DNA of 64,000 bases from Ferruginibacter paludis. Lineage in GTDB: Bacteria > Bacteroidota > Bacteroidia > Chitinophagales > Chitinophagaceae. The stretch covers positions 558,001-622,000 of the forward strand of contig NZ_JAUFQJ010000024.1 in NCBI RefSeq assembly GCF_030409685.1, written 5' to 3'. This document shows, in pieces, positions 16,771-26,554 of this stretch; position 1 is the stretch's first letter, and each line of letters opens with the position of its first letter. The translations under genes were made by a program, and so were the position numbers. Under the pieces are notes generated by a model, which saw only the letters and a program-made list of their open reading frames with translations, was not told the DNA's origin and did no database searches.

Positions 16771-17457
16771 TCAGGCATTCAAACGGAAACCAATACCGTG
16801 AATGGTTTCCAGCACAATAGAGGGATCTTCTTTAAAATGCTTTCTTAGTTTGGTTATAAAAACATCCATGCTTCTTCCTAAGAAGTAATCATCCTTACCC
16901 CAAACATTTATCAGCACTTCTTCTCTTTTTAAAACTTTGTTGGTATGCTGGCAAAAGAAGTTTAAAAGGTCGGCTTCCCGCTGTGTTAATGAGATCACTT
17001 TGTCCCCGTCGTAAATTTTTAAATCTGCAAAAGAAAAACGCATTCTGCCGATGGCATATTCGTGCGATTTTTCGAAGTGCATTTTTTTAGTTCTTCTTAA
17101 AAAAACCTCCATACGCATTATTAACTCCTGCATGCTGAATGGTTTTGTAATATAATCGTCAGCGCCTGTTTTAAAACCATCGAGTTTGTCCTGTTCCATA
17201 GAACGGGCTGTGATAAATAAAATTGGCACTACATCACTTTTTTGACGGATTTTTTTTGCAACCGTAAAGCCATCTTTTACCGGCATCATTACATCCAGCA
17301 AGCAAATGTCGAAATGATTTTTTTGGTATTGCTGCCAGGCAGTTTCACCGTCACTGCACCACAATACGTCATACCCCGCTTCTTCCAGGTTGTCTTTTAT
17401 TACGAAAGCCAGTGAAGTATCGTCTTCTGCTAACAGAACTTTTGCTTTATCGGCCAT
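16771..17457 (-). CDS. OmpR/PhoB-family response regulator (RprY-like)
   Basis: This 228-residue protein has an N-terminal receiver domain with the acidic pocket E11/D12/D13, phosphoacceptor D55 in LLDVMMP and the conserved Lys in ITKPF. A winged-helix DNA-binding domain follows (about residues 130-228, with LTQREADLLNFF and the ETIHGIGFRL wing). It lies five bases downstream of the histidine kinase gene and forms an operon with it. The pair resembles Bacteroides RprX/RprY. The regulon cannot be told from the window. Confidence 0.95.
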   Translation of the reverse strand: MADKAKVLLAEDDTSLAFVIKDNLEEAGYDVLWCSDGETAWQQYQKNHFDICLLDVMMPVKDGFTVAKKIRQKSDVVPILFITARSMEQDKLDGFKTGADDYITKPFSMQELIMRMEVFLRRTKKMHFEKSHEYAIGRMRFSFADLKIYDGDKVISLTQREADLLNFFCQHTNKVLKREEVLINVWGKDDYFLGRSMDVFITKLRKHFKEDPSIVLETIHGIGFRLNA

Positions 17458-17462
17458 GGAGA

Positions 17463-18749
17463 TTATTTTTCAGGTAATAATATTTTGAATTCAGTACCAA
17501 CACCGGGTACGCTTTTTAATACAATTTTTCCGTCGTGGGCGTCCACAATTTTTTTCACAAAATTTAATCCGAGCCCAAACCCGTTTACCTGGTGAATGTT
17601 ACCAGTAGGCACACGGTAAAATTTTTTAAACAAATACTTGAAATTCTTTTCCTCAATTCCTATGCCCTTATCTTTAACCGAAACAGCATAAAAGTTATTT
17701 GCATCGTGCTGTACATCTATGGCTATATAAGGCGCGCCATCACTGTATTTCAAAGCATTTTCAATCAGGTTTATAATAACCAGTTGCAAATGTACCTTAT
17801 CTGCCATCACTAACGGATCATTTTCGTTTGGTGTAAAATGCACATCTGCATTTTTGTCTTTTATCAATGGCTCCAACTGATCGATCGCATGCTCAATCAC
17901 CTCATTCAATTTACAGGGCTCCTTATTCACAATAATGTCTTTATTATCCCCCGAAGCCGTTTTTAATAACCGCTCTACCTGGTTTTGAAGGTGTTCCGTT
18001 TGTTCTTTAATTACAGTACCATATTTCAGCAACCTTCCCGGTTGGGTTGTAATAGAGGGCTGTGTCAACACATCGCTGGCAATTTTCATCACGGCCAGCG
18101 GTGTTTTAAATTCATGCGTAAAATTATTAACAAAATCCCGTTGCAGTTCGTTTAAAAACTTTTGCTTGTACAAATAAATAAGGCTTACCGAAAGGCCGAT
18201 AAGCACCAGCAACAACACGATAGCAGTTACAATCCAAAAAAGCATTTCATGAATAATGTATTTATTACGGTGAGGAAAGTTCAGCAATAAATAGTCGTAA
18301 GTTTTATTCACAGGTAACAACGTTACATTACCATTCTGCGGGTAACGGGACGCTGCTGTAGATAGATAGAACTCATACAGAAAAGTCGATTTTCTGCTGC
18401 TGAATACGCCGACGTTACAATCCGTCCAAACATCAAAATCTTCAAATTCGTTACTCAGGTGATAATATAAAGAATCTTTATTGGGTATAGAATCCAACTT
18501 AACCAGGTAAGTATTTTGATCAATCACTTCCACAATTTGTTTTACCTGGAAGGCTGGGTTATCTGCAATTTTTACATCTTCAAACAGACCGCGGATACTT
18601 TTAACTACCCCTGTGCTAAATTGCTGCTCTTCCAAAGTATACACCCGTTTAAGCCAGTATAACTGAGATACAATTATTAATGCAATAATAATGGTAATGC
18701 TCAGCATGATCCATCGGAGTGTGGTTGACTTCATCATTACAAAGTTCAT
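17463..18749 (-). CDS. Sensor histidine kinase (RprX-like)
   Basis: This 428-residue membrane kinase has two membrane helices (about residues 12-32 and 167-192) flanking a periplasmic sensor region of about 130 residues. The HisKA H-box NFTHEFKTPLAV has H212. The ATP-binding domain shows the N-box NLIENALKYS, G1 box DKGIGIEE and G2 box GFGLGLNFV. The start could be M1 (18749) or the MM pair four codons on. It autophosphorylates and passes phosphate to D55 of the regulator encoded next. Confidence 0.94.
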   Translation of the reverse strand: MNFVMMKSTTLRWIMLSITIIIALIIVSQLYWLKRVYTLEEQQFSTGVVKSIRGLFEDVKIADNPAFQVKQIVEVIDQNTYLVKLDSIPNKDSLYYHLSNEFEDFDVWTDCNVGVFSSRKSTFLYEFYLSTAASRYPQNGNVTLLPVNKTYDYLLLNFPHRNKYIIHEMLFWIVTAIVLLLVLIGLSVSLIYLYKQKFLNELQRDFVNNFTHEFKTPLAVMKIASDVLTQPSITTQPGRLLKYGTVIKEQTEHLQNQVERLLKTASGDNKDIIVNKEPCKLNEVIEHAIDQLEPLIKDKNADVHFTPNENDPLVMADKVHLQLVIINLIENALKYSDGAPYIAIDVQHDANNFYAVSVKDKGIGIEEKNFKYLFKKFYRVPTGNIHQVNGFGLGLNFVKKIVDAHDGKIVLKSVPGVGTEFKILLPEK

Positions 18750-18970
18750 CTATACTGTTAATATAAACCTTTGATACTGGTTAATTGCATGTTAAACGGC
18801 CTTTTTGCTGATTTTTAGTATTCTTTCTTGTGCAATAGGGCATCCAGCAAAAAATTAAAAACACACAATTCCAATTGCTATTTTTTATAAAATTTTGACA
18901 AAACTGCACTCTTAACAGTTTAAAACCTTACTAATTTTATAAAGCCGTATAAAGGGTATAGTTTTACATC

Positions 18971-21900
18971 ATGAGTGATAATTCACAAATATTTCAAACC
19001 AGCAGCGCTGCACGCTGGCGTAGTTTTAAATGGTCTTTCAGAATTTTACTGATGATCGTTCTTTTCTTTTTTGTGGTGTTGGTGGTTGCCCTGGTAAGAG
19101 GGGTAAATCCATCACCGGTTAATATTGAAAACCTGTCAAAATCATACGAAAACAAACTGGATCCCTCCAACCCGTTGACATTTGCCAACACCCAAAACAA
19201 AAAATACAAGGGCTTTAAAGATTTTTTAATCAGGAAAATAAAAGAGGATTCACTAAAAGCCATTCGTCAGGCAAAGAACAAACCTGTCAACAAATTACCT
19301 TTCATAAGAGCCGCATTTTATACGCCCTGGACAGCTTCCACATCACTGCCTGATTTAGATAAATATGGAGATAAATTAAATACCATTTTTCCTGAATGGT
19401 TTTTTATTGATACCGCTAATAATTTCAGGTTACAAACCAGAATAGACAGTGCAGGCCTTAAAACAATGCGGGCAAAGGGTTTGCGCATAATGCCCATACT
19501 GAACAATTTCAATTCAACTTTAAGAGATGCTGCAGGCCATCTTAAACCGGATTTTGATGGAAGACTAATCCATGGAATATTAAATAACCCGGCCAGACAA
19601 AAGAAATTCATTCAGCAGGTAGTTGATACCTTATCTTTTTATAACCTGCAAGGCATTAACATAGATTTTGAAGACCTGGTTGAGCCTACCAATGAACCGC
19701 TCACGCTTTTTCAGCAACAATTATATACTGCTTTACACGCAAAAAATATGATTGTAACCATGGACGTTGCTGTAAAAAACGATGACTATGACTATAAAAA
19801 ATTATCAGACTATAATGACTATTTGATATTGATGGCCTACGACCAGTATAACAGTGTTGAATCCGGTCCTGGCCCGGTGAGCGGACAGAAATGGATTGAA
19901 GAAGCTCTGGACTGGACTGCTTCTAAAATTGAAAGCAACAAAATAATTTTAGGAGTAGCAGGCTACGGTTACGACTGGACAACGGACGATGAGGGCAAGA
20001 AAATCGTAAAAGAAATTACTTACACTGAAGCAATCAACAGGGCTAAAATATCCAATGCTACGATTGATTATGATAATGACAGTTATAACCTTCACTTTAG
20101 TTATACTGATGAACATACAGATGATACTACCAAAGAAGTAATTAAAATAAAGCACGAAATATGGTGCACTGATGCGGCTACTACATTCAATGTGCTTCGA
20201 TTCAGCGATGAGTATGCAACAGCAGGTTCCGCCCTGTGGCGTATGGGCGGAGAAGACCCCCGCATGTGGAATTATTACAGCACCAACTTAAGCAATGCTG
20301 CACTCCAAAAAACCCCGTTCGATTTCAACCAGCTTGCTACCATTCCATATAACGTAAACCAAAAACCAACAGCAACAGGCGAGGGCGAATTACTGCGGAT
20401 CATTTATACACCGCAGGAAGGAAGGATTGATTTGCAAGTGGACAGCTCCGAATTACTTATCACCGAACAAGACTATAAAGTATTACCCTCAGGCTATGTA
20501 TATCAAAAATTTGCAGAAGATAAAACAGATATCGGACGGCCGGGGCATAAAATAATTTTAACTTTTGATGATGGGCCCAGTGCAGAGTTTACGCCTAAAA
20601 TATTAGACATCCTGGAACGGGAAAAAGTACCAGCCACCTTTTTTGTTATTGGCTTAAATACAGAACAAAATATTCCATTATTTCAAAGGATTTATAAAGA
20701 CGGCTACGAAATTGGCAATCATACATTTACACACGGCAATATTGCAAAAATGAGTCCGCAAAGGGCCGAGCTGGAAATGAAATCCACCCGGCTGTTAATT
20801 GAAAGTATTACCGGACGGTCCACCATTTTATTCCGGGCTCCGTATAATGCGGATAGTGAGCCTCAAACCTACGAAGAAATTGAGCCGATTGCCCGCAGCA
20901 AAAAAGATAATTATATCACTGTAGGAGAAAGTATTGATCCGAACGACTGGCAAACAAATGTAAGCGCAGACAGCATTGTAGCAAGAACTATCCGGCTGGC
21001 AGAATCAACCAATGCCAATATTATATTGTTGCATGATGCAGGTGGTGAAACAAGACAAGCCACTGTGGATGCCTTGCCAAAAATAATCGCCTACTTTAAA
21101 AAGAGAGGCTGTGTATTTACTACGGTGGCAGATTTAATGGGCAAAAAAAGAGATGATGTTATGCCCCCGCTTCCACCCAGCAAAGACAGCTGGATGAGAA
21201 AACTTAATTTCTTTTTTGCCGAAGCTGCTTATTGGGGAAGCCATATTTTGTTTGCCTTGTTTATAGTGGGCATTTTTCTTTCTGTTGGCAGAATGGTAGT
21301 TATGGCTATACTTGCAGGCATTCAAAAGCAAAGGGAAGCTAAACAAGTTCTTCCAGCCTTTTTCCCTGCCCACGGAATGCCAATGGTGAGCATCGTTGTA
21401 CCGGCTTATAACGAAGAAGTAAATGCAGTTAGAACCGTAAATAGTTTGCTGAAGCAGGATTACCCCAACCTGCAGGTTGTTTTTGTGGATGATGGCAGTA
21501 AAGATGCTACTTATACCAGGGTAAGTGAGGCTTTTAAAGGTATTGCCAATGTAAAGGTATTTACCAAAGTGAATGGCGGTAAGGCTTCTGCACTAAATGT
21601 TGGTATTGAAAAAGCGGAGAGCGAATTTGTAGTTTGCATAGATGCCGATACCCAGTTAAAAACCGATGCCGTAACCAAACTGATGCAGAAATTTACCAGC
21701 GAAAAAGTAGCTGCGGTAGCAGGTAATGTAAAAGTGGGTAACGAAGTAAACATGATTACCAAGTGGCAAAGTATTGAATACATTACGTCACAAAATTTTG
21801 ATCGCCGGGCATTTGATTTACTGGATTGTATTACGGTTGTACCGGGCGCCATTGGTGCATTTAGAAAAGCCGCCGTAATTGAAGCCGGCGGTTTAACCTC

Positions 21901-22498
21901 TGATACGCTGGCAGAAGATTGCGACCTTACCATGCGTTTGCACCGCATAGGGTACGAGGTGAGAAATTGCAATGATGCCATCTCCTATACCGAGGCTCCG
22001 GAAACCATGCGCCAGTTTATGAAACAGCGCTTTCGCTGGAGCTTTGGTGTAATGCAGTGTTTCTGGAAACACCGGGATGCGGTGTTCAATCCAAAATATA
22101 AAAATTATGGAATGGTTGCCATGCCCAATATTCTCGTCTTTCAGATGATATTGCCATTTTTGGCACCGCTTGCCGACCTTATACTGGTGCTGAGTTTGGT
22201 TGCTGCGGGTTTTGGCATTATACAAAGTAGCATGTCACATATTGTGATCTATTATTTAATATTTACGTTGGTAGATGTGGCAGGGGCAGCCCTGGCCTTT
22301 GCTTTTGAAAAAGAAGATTATAAAAAATTAATCTGGATGATTCCGCAGCGGCTGGTGTACCGCCAACTGATGTATTATATCATTATCAAGTCATTCAGTA
22401 AAGCAATCAAAGGTGAATTACAGGGTTGGGGTGTACTAAAGCGCACGGGCAATGTTAACCAGCTTTCTGCTTCGTCTAACGCGGATGTAAACATGTAA
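18971..22498 (+). CDS. Trifunctional GH18-like / CE4 deacetylase / GT2 polysaccharide synthase fusion
   Basis: This 1175-residue protein has three enzyme modules. After a membrane helix (about residues 22-45) comes a GH18-like barrel, about 110-450. The catalytic-site segment GINIDFE keeps D232 and the acid E234, but lacks the first Asp of DGxDxDxE. Next is a CE4 polysaccharide deacetylase, about 525-725, with all motifs: TFDDGP (D533, D534), HTFTH (H584, H588), RAPY (R622), NDW and LLHD. A second membrane helix (about 755-785) precedes a processive GT2 domain with DDGS, DAD (891-893), ED (982-983) and QRFRW (1019-1023), then C-terminal helices. It should make, partly deacetylate and trim an N-acetylhexosamine polymer across the inner membrane, analogous to PgaB plus PgaC. 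Function is inference. Confidence 0.92.
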   Translation: MSDNSQIFQTSSAARWRSFKWSFRILLMIVLFFFVVLVVALVRGVNPSPVNIENLSKSYENKLDPSNPLTFANTQNKKYKGFKDFLIRKIKEDSLKAIRQAKNKPVNKLPFIRAAFYTPWTASTSLPDLDKYGDKLNTIFPEWFFIDTANNFRLQTRIDSAGLKTMRAKGLRIMPILNNFNSTLRDAAGHLKPDFDGRLIHGILNNPARQKKFIQQVVDTLSFYNLQGINIDFEDLVEPTNEPLTLFQQQLYTALHAKNMIVTMDVAVKNDDYDYKKLSDYNDYLILMAYDQYNSVESGPGPVSGQKWIEEALDWTASKIESNKIILGVAGYGYDWTTDDEGKKIVKEITYTEAINRAKISNATIDYDNDSYNLHFSYTDEHTDDTTKEVIKIKHEIWCTDAATTFNVLRFSDEYATAGSALWRMGGEDPRMWNYYSTNLSNAALQKTPFDFNQLATIPYNVNQKPTATGEGELLRIIYTPQEGRIDLQVDSSELLITEQDYKVLPSGYVYQKFAEDKTDIGRPGHKIILTFDDGPSAEFTPKILDILEREKVPATFFVIGLNTEQNIPLFQRIYKDGYEIGNHTFTHGNIAKMSPQRAELEMKSTRLLIESITGRSTILFRAPYNADSEPQTYEEIEPIARSKKDNYITVGESIDPNDWQTNVSADSIVARTIRLAESTNANIILLHDAGGETRQATVDALPKIIAYFKKRGCVFTTVADLMGKKRDDVMPPLPPSKDSWMRKLNFFFAEAAYWGSHILFALFIVGIFLSVGRMVVMAILAGIQKQREAKQVLPAFFPAHGMPMVSIVVPAYNEEVNAVRTVNSLLKQDYPNLQVVFVDDGSKDATYTRVSEAFKGIANVKVFTKVNGGKASALNVGIEKAESEFVVCIDADTQLKTDAVTKLMQKFTSEKVAAVAGNVKVGNEVNMITKWQSIEYITSQNFDRRAFDLLDCITVVPGAIGAFRKAAVIEAGGLTSDTLAEDCDLTMRLHRIGYEVRNCNDAISYTEAPETMRQFMKQRFRWSFGVMQCFWKHRDAVFNPKYKNYGMVAMPNILVFQMILPFLAPLADLILVLSLVAAGFGIIQSSMSHIVIYYLIFTLVDVAGAALAFAFEKEDYKKLIWMIPQRLVYRQLMYYIIIKSFSKAIKGELQGWGVLKRTGNVNQLSASSNADVNM

Positions 22499-22586
22499 AA
22501 GCTTTATGCAGTGTTTTCTTTTCAGCTATCGCAACCGGTAACATCTCAATAATTAACTGTCAGTATCAGCAATGGTAAAACTGTTT

Positions 22587-22594
22587 TACTTTTG
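22587..22594 (+). promoter_or_regulatory. Putative -7 element upstream of tatC
   Basis: TACTTTTG fits TAnnTTTG, 55 bp before the proposed tatC start. No convincing -33 match is seen. Confidence 0.4.
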
Positions 22595-22649
22595 CCAGCT
22601 AAATATAATTGCGACACAACCATATTAAAATACTCAACAACTAAATAAA

Positions 22650-23537
22650 TTGGCAACAAACGCATCCGAAAGAAAAACATTTTTTAAACGTATTGGCGGT
22701 AAAGACAAGGAAGAACCGGCAGAAATGACGTTCTTTGATCACATTGAAGAACTGCGCTGGCACCTTATTCGCAGCGTGGCTGTTTGGCTTACAGCAGTTG
22801 TACTTATTTTTATTTACATCGACTGGATTTATGATCACATCATTCTGGCGCCTACGTTTTCAACTTTCTTTACTTACGGCGCATTGTGTAAACTGGGCCA
22901 CTGGCTGCATTTGGGAGATAGTTTCTGCATGCCGATTATCAAGATTAATTTACAGGTTACTGAAGTAAATGGCACTTTTACCTCTGCAATCAATATTGCC
23001 ATGATTGGTGGACTGGTGGCCGCTTTCCCTTATATTTTCTGGGAGCTTTGGCGCTTTGTAAAACCTGCCCTTTCGCCAAAAGAAAAAAAATATGGCCAGA
23101 GAAGCATCTTCTTTGTATGGCTTTGTTTCTTTACCGGCGCTGCTTTCGGCTATTATCTGCTGGCGCCCTTTACCTTTAATTTCCTGGCAGGATTTACCCT
23201 CGGTAAATCGGAAGTTATTCAGTACCGCCCCTCCGTAAATGATTATGTTGATAGTCTGACCAATCTTATCCTTGGTTGCGGTATTGCATTTGAGTTACCT
23301 GTGCTTGCTTTTGTGCTGGCCAAAATTGGTATTATCACGGGGGCAATGCTGAAAAAATATTTCAAGTTTGCCTTTGTTATTATACTGGTAGTGGCGGCTG
23401 TAATTACCCCTTCGCCTGACTGGACAAGCCAGTTTATTGTGGCCATCCCATTGGTATTATTATACTGGATCAGTATTTTACTTGCCAGCAGTGTAGACAA
23501 GAAAAGAGCAAAGGATGAGGAAAAAGAATGGAGCTAA
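22650..23537 (+). CDS. tatC: Sec-independent protein translocase TatC
   Basis: This inner-membrane core of the twin-arginine translocase recognises RR signal peptides of folded substrates. The signature FFDHIEELRWHLIRS begins about residue 28, and about six helices follow. AFPYIFWELWRFVKPALSPKEKK is a typical TatC loop. I chose TTG 22650 (reads MATNASERKTFF), which gives 295 residues. ATG at 22725 would start only two residues before the conserved motif and seems too short. No tatA/B gene is adjacent. Confidence 0.93.
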   Translation: MATNASERKTFFKRIGGKDKEEPAEMTFFDHIEELRWHLIRSVAVWLTAVVLIFIYIDWIYDHIILAPTFSTFFTYGALCKLGHWLHLGDSFCMPIIKINLQVTEVNGTFTSAINIAMIGGLVAAFPYIFWELWRFVKPALSPKEKKYGQRSIFFVWLCFFTGAAFGYYLLAPFTFNFLAGFTLGKSEVIQYRPSVNDYVDSLTNLILGCGIAFELPVLAFVLAKIGIITGAMLKKYFKFAFVIILVVAAVITPSPDWTSQFIVAIPLVLLYWISILLASSVDKKRAKDEEKEWS

Positions 23538-23577
23538 GTTTAATAGATAATTAAATAATGGATAGTTGATAATATGC

Positions 23578-23585
23578 TAAATTTG
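23578..23585 (+). promoter_or_regulatory. Putative -7 element for rpiB
   Basis: TAAATTTG matches TAnnTTTG and lies 51 bp upstream of the rpiB ATG. The leader that follows contains short CAACAAT-like direct repeats. Confidence 0.4.
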
Positions 23586-23636
23586 TAGCGTTCAATTAAT
23601 AATAAAATTATCAGTCAACAATCAACAATCAGCGCC

Positions 23637-24086
23637 ATGTCTACATTCAATTTAACACTACCAGTCGCCATTGGTTGCGACCATGCGGGTTTCGACTGCA
23701 AAGAAGACCTTATTTCTTTTTTAGAAGGAGAAGGTGTAGCATTCCATGATTTTGGCACTTACAACAAAGATTCGGTAGATTATCCTGACTTTGCTCATCC
23801 TGTAGCCTTTGCCGTTGAAAAGGGAGAAGCCGCATTTGGAATTTTATTATGCGGAAGCGCCAACGGTGTTGCCATCACGGCCAATAAACACCAGGGCATA
23901 AGGGCGGCTATTTGCTGGGGTGAAGAACTCGCGGAACTTGCACGCAAACATAACAATGCAAATATCCTTTGCATACCTGCCCGTTTTGTACGGGATGGAG
24001 ATGCGGAAAAAATGCTGGATATTTTTATGAACACAGCTTTTGAAGGTGAAAGACACCAGCTGAGGATTAATAAAATGGCCTGCTGA
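23637..24086 (+). CDS. rpiB: Ribose-5-phosphate isomerase B
   Basis: This 149-residue cytosolic enzyme interconverts ribose 5-phosphate and ribulose 5-phosphate in the pentose phosphate pathway. The signatures are IGCDHAGFDCKE at the N-terminus, C72 in LLCGSANGVAI (the catalytic thiol position) and NKHQGIRAA. Length is standard. It has its own promoter-like box upstream. Confidence 0.95.
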   Translation: MSTFNLTLPVAIGCDHAGFDCKEDLISFLEGEGVAFHDFGTYNKDSVDYPDFAHPVAFAVEKGEAAFGILLCGSANGVAITANKHQGIRAAICWGEELAELARKHNNANILCIPARFVRDGDAEKMLDIFMNTAFEGERHQLRINKMAC

Positions 24087-24349
24087 TTTTGAAGTTTTGA
24101 TTTTAAAAAAGGTACATGCCATTATCGTTTGGCAATGCGGCAGGTTGTTTATCTAAACAATCTATTTGCTGCATTACTTACTTTGTATAACCCGGATGCA
24201 ATAATGCAATAAGTCATTCCAAATAAATGTTCCTGCACATTACAACATAGAAGCCGTACATCGCAAATTATACATTAGATAATTTTCCATTCATCAATAA
24301 AAAATTTACAACTGATCGCTATCAGTTTATTTTGACATAAATTTCATGC

Positions 24350-25933
24350 ATGAAAAAAACAATTTACCTGTTGCCCCTTGCTCTTTGCTGTTTCTACTTT
24401 TCTAACGCTCAAAAAAAAGACAAGGCAGATAAATATGCAGCTACCATCACCGCCGGTGATTTAAAAAAACAACTCACAATTATTGCCAGCGACGAAATGG
24501 AGGGCCGTGAAACTGGTACCGAAGGCCAGCGTAAGGCTGCAGCCTATATTGAAAGCCAGTTTAAAAAAATGGGCCTCGCTCCTGTTGCCGTTTTAAACGG
24601 TTATCAGCAACTGTACCCGTTGTACCAGGATAGCCTTAGCAGCGAAATCACCGTAAACAACCAACCGCTTGTATATGGCCAGGATTACATCAGCCCTGCT
24701 TCAAATAACGAAACCGGTAACAATACAACTGCTTCCATTATTTTCGCCGGATACGGTATTGATGATTCTACTTACAGCGATTATAGTAACATTGATGTAA
24801 AAGGAAAGGTGGTTGTTTTCTTTTTGGGCGAACCAAAAAAAGAAGGCAAGTATATCATCAGCGGTACCAATCGTCCAAGCAAGTGGACTTACCCCGGCTT
24901 AAGTATAAAATTAGCAATGGCCAAATCCAGAGGTGCATTAGGTGCATTTGTCGTAAGCCTGGTTCAGGAAAGCTTTACACAAAGGGCGATTGATAACAGC
25001 AAAAAAAGCACGCTGTATTTTCCGCGTGAAGGGGCAGGCATGCCAGTAAATTATGCGTTGCTATCACATACTTATGCAAAAACCATACTGCCCAATACTT
25101 TTGACACATTGCTGAAACAGGTAAAATCTTTTCAACCAATCGCTACCAGTTGGTTAACTGAAAGTAAACTTTCGGTTCAGCTTAAATATAATCGCTTTCG
25201 TACAACGGTAAATGCAAGCAATGTTGCCGGTGTAGTTGAGGGCAGCGATAAAAAAGATGAATATGTTTTTTGCACCGCACATTATGATCACCTGGGAAAA
25301 CACGATGGAAAAATTTATTACGGGGCTGATGATGATGGCAGCGGAACCTGCGGTGTACTTGAAATGGCAGAAGCATTTGCCAAAGCAAAAAAAGCAGGCA
25401 ATGGTCCAAGGCGAACCATGATTTTTATGACTGTGAGCGGCGAAGAAAAAGGGTTATGGGGGAGTGAATATTACAGTGATCATCCTTTCTTTGATTTAAA
25501 TAAAACATCCGCTGATCTGAATACAGATATGGTGGGAAGAGTAGATACAGAACGCAAAAGCGCTGACAGCTTAAATTATGTTTACGTGATTGGGCATGAT
25601 AAATTAAGCAGTGATTTACCTGTAACAAATGAGGCGGCAAATACTAGAAACGGCGCCATCACACTAGATTATAAATTTGATGACCCGAATGACCAGGAAA
25701 GAATTTACTACCGCAGCGATCATTATAATTTTGCCCGTAAAGGTGTTCCGGTTTTATTTTTTTATGATGGTATGCTAAAAGCAGATTATCACAAACCAAC
25801 TGATACCGTTGATAAAATTAATTTTGAATTGTACCAAAAAAGGGTACGGATGATATTTTACACGGCATGGGAAATTGCCAACAGGGATGATATGTTAAAG
25901 AGAGATATTCCACTGCCGGAAGGTAGCAGGTAA
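24350..25933 (+). CDS. Exported M28-family zinc metallopeptidase
   Basis: This 527-residue protein has a signal peptide ending near FSNAQ (about residue 20). A PA-like inserted domain (about residues 110-290) interrupts the N-terminal lid and catalytic parts. The two-zinc site is complete: H311 in AHYDHLG, Asp in YGADDDGSG (about 326-328), E365/E366 in SGEEKG, Asp in LNTDMVGR and His in RSDHYNF. M28 enzymes act as aminopeptidases or carboxypeptidases on exported peptides. It ends at a strong terminator and looks like a single-gene unit. Confidence 0.93.
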   Translation: MKKTIYLLPLALCCFYFSNAQKKDKADKYAATITAGDLKKQLTIIASDEMEGRETGTEGQRKAAAYIESQFKKMGLAPVAVLNGYQQLYPLYQDSLSSEITVNNQPLVYGQDYISPASNNETGNNTTASIIFAGYGIDDSTYSDYSNIDVKGKVVVFFLGEPKKEGKYIISGTNRPSKWTYPGLSIKLAMAKSRGALGAFVVSLVQESFTQRAIDNSKKSTLYFPREGAGMPVNYALLSHTYAKTILPNTFDTLLKQVKSFQPIATSWLTESKLSVQLKYNRFRTTVNASNVAGVVEGSDKKDEYVFCTAHYDHLGKHDGKIYYGADDDGSGTCGVLEMAEAFAKAKKAGNGPRRTMIFMTVSGEEKGLWGSEYYSDHPFFDLNKTSADLNTDMVGRVDTERKSADSLNYVYVIGHDKLSSDLPVTNEAANTRNGAITLDYKFDDPNDQERIYYRSDHYNFARKGVPVLFFYDGMLKADYHKPTDTVDKINFELYQKRVRMIFYTAWEIANRDDMLKRDIPLPEGSR

Positions 25934-25952
25934 TGGCTAATCAATTTATATT

Positions 25953-25990
25953 ATAGAGGCATTTACTTTGTAAATGCCTCTATTTTTTTG
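25953..25990 (+). terminator. Terminator after the M28 peptidase gene
   Basis: TAGAGGCATTTAC and GTAAATGCCTCTA form a perfect 13-bp stem around a three-base loop, followed by seven T. It lies 20 bp past the stop codon. Confidence 0.95.
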
Positions 25991-26072
25991 GTGCAATACC
26001 TAACAGAAAATAATATTTTTTTTAAACTGAAGTTAGCCAGTTTGTTTACATTAGTGGCTAAATCAACCCGAA

Positions 26073-26504
26073 ATGAGCTTAGAAAAAAATCCCATTGCTA
26101 ACTTTATTGAAAATGACAAATACGCTCAAATTAGAAATCATAAAAACAGAGTGGGGAAATTAAGATGGTCAATTTACATATATTCTCTGATACTACTGAC
26201 GCTTCTCATACTGACTCAAGTAGGAAACATTGCGGTTTTAAACTTGACTGATCTATTATTCCCCCTGGTAAGTATTATTATTTTCGTTTGCCTTGCGGTA
26301 TTTAGTAAAGCAAAACCTTTTACAGCTTTGGTAATTATTTGTTGCATTTTAATTACTGACTCATTGTTACAGATTTTTTTTATTTCAAATACCCGCTACT
26401 TTACTGTTGTGATGGAAATAGCAATGATGATTTATGTCTGTATTTATCTTGAATCTGCAAGGCTGGTTCAAACATACGAGTCCTCTCACAAAGAAAATAA
26501 CTGA
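26073..26504 (+). CDS. Small four-helix membrane protein of unknown function
   Basis: This 143-residue protein has a polar N-terminus with Asn and Lys (about 30 residues), four hydrophobic helices (about 33-50, 55-78, 84-103 and 108-125) and a short polar tail. I recognise no family. The ORF is bounded by a terminator upstream and the convergent DHS-like gene downstream. Codon use looks a little more AT-rich than its neighbours, so recent acquisition is possible, but I cannot test that. Confidence 0.7.
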   Translation: MSLEKNPIANFIENDKYAQIRNHKNRVGKLRWSIYIYSLILLTLLILTQVGNIAVLNLTDLLFPLVSIIIFVCLAVFSKAKPFTALVIICCILITDSLLQIFFISNTRYFTVVMEIAMMIYVCIYLESARLVQTYESSHKENN

Positions 26505-26554
26505 GCGACGGCCGTATTTGATAACAATTCAAATTGAATTATTAACGTAAAGTT

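Noticed and set aside
23600-23636. CAACAAT-like direct repeats before rpiB
   Set aside because: There are only two to three short imperfect copies in AT-rich leader sequence, well within chance.
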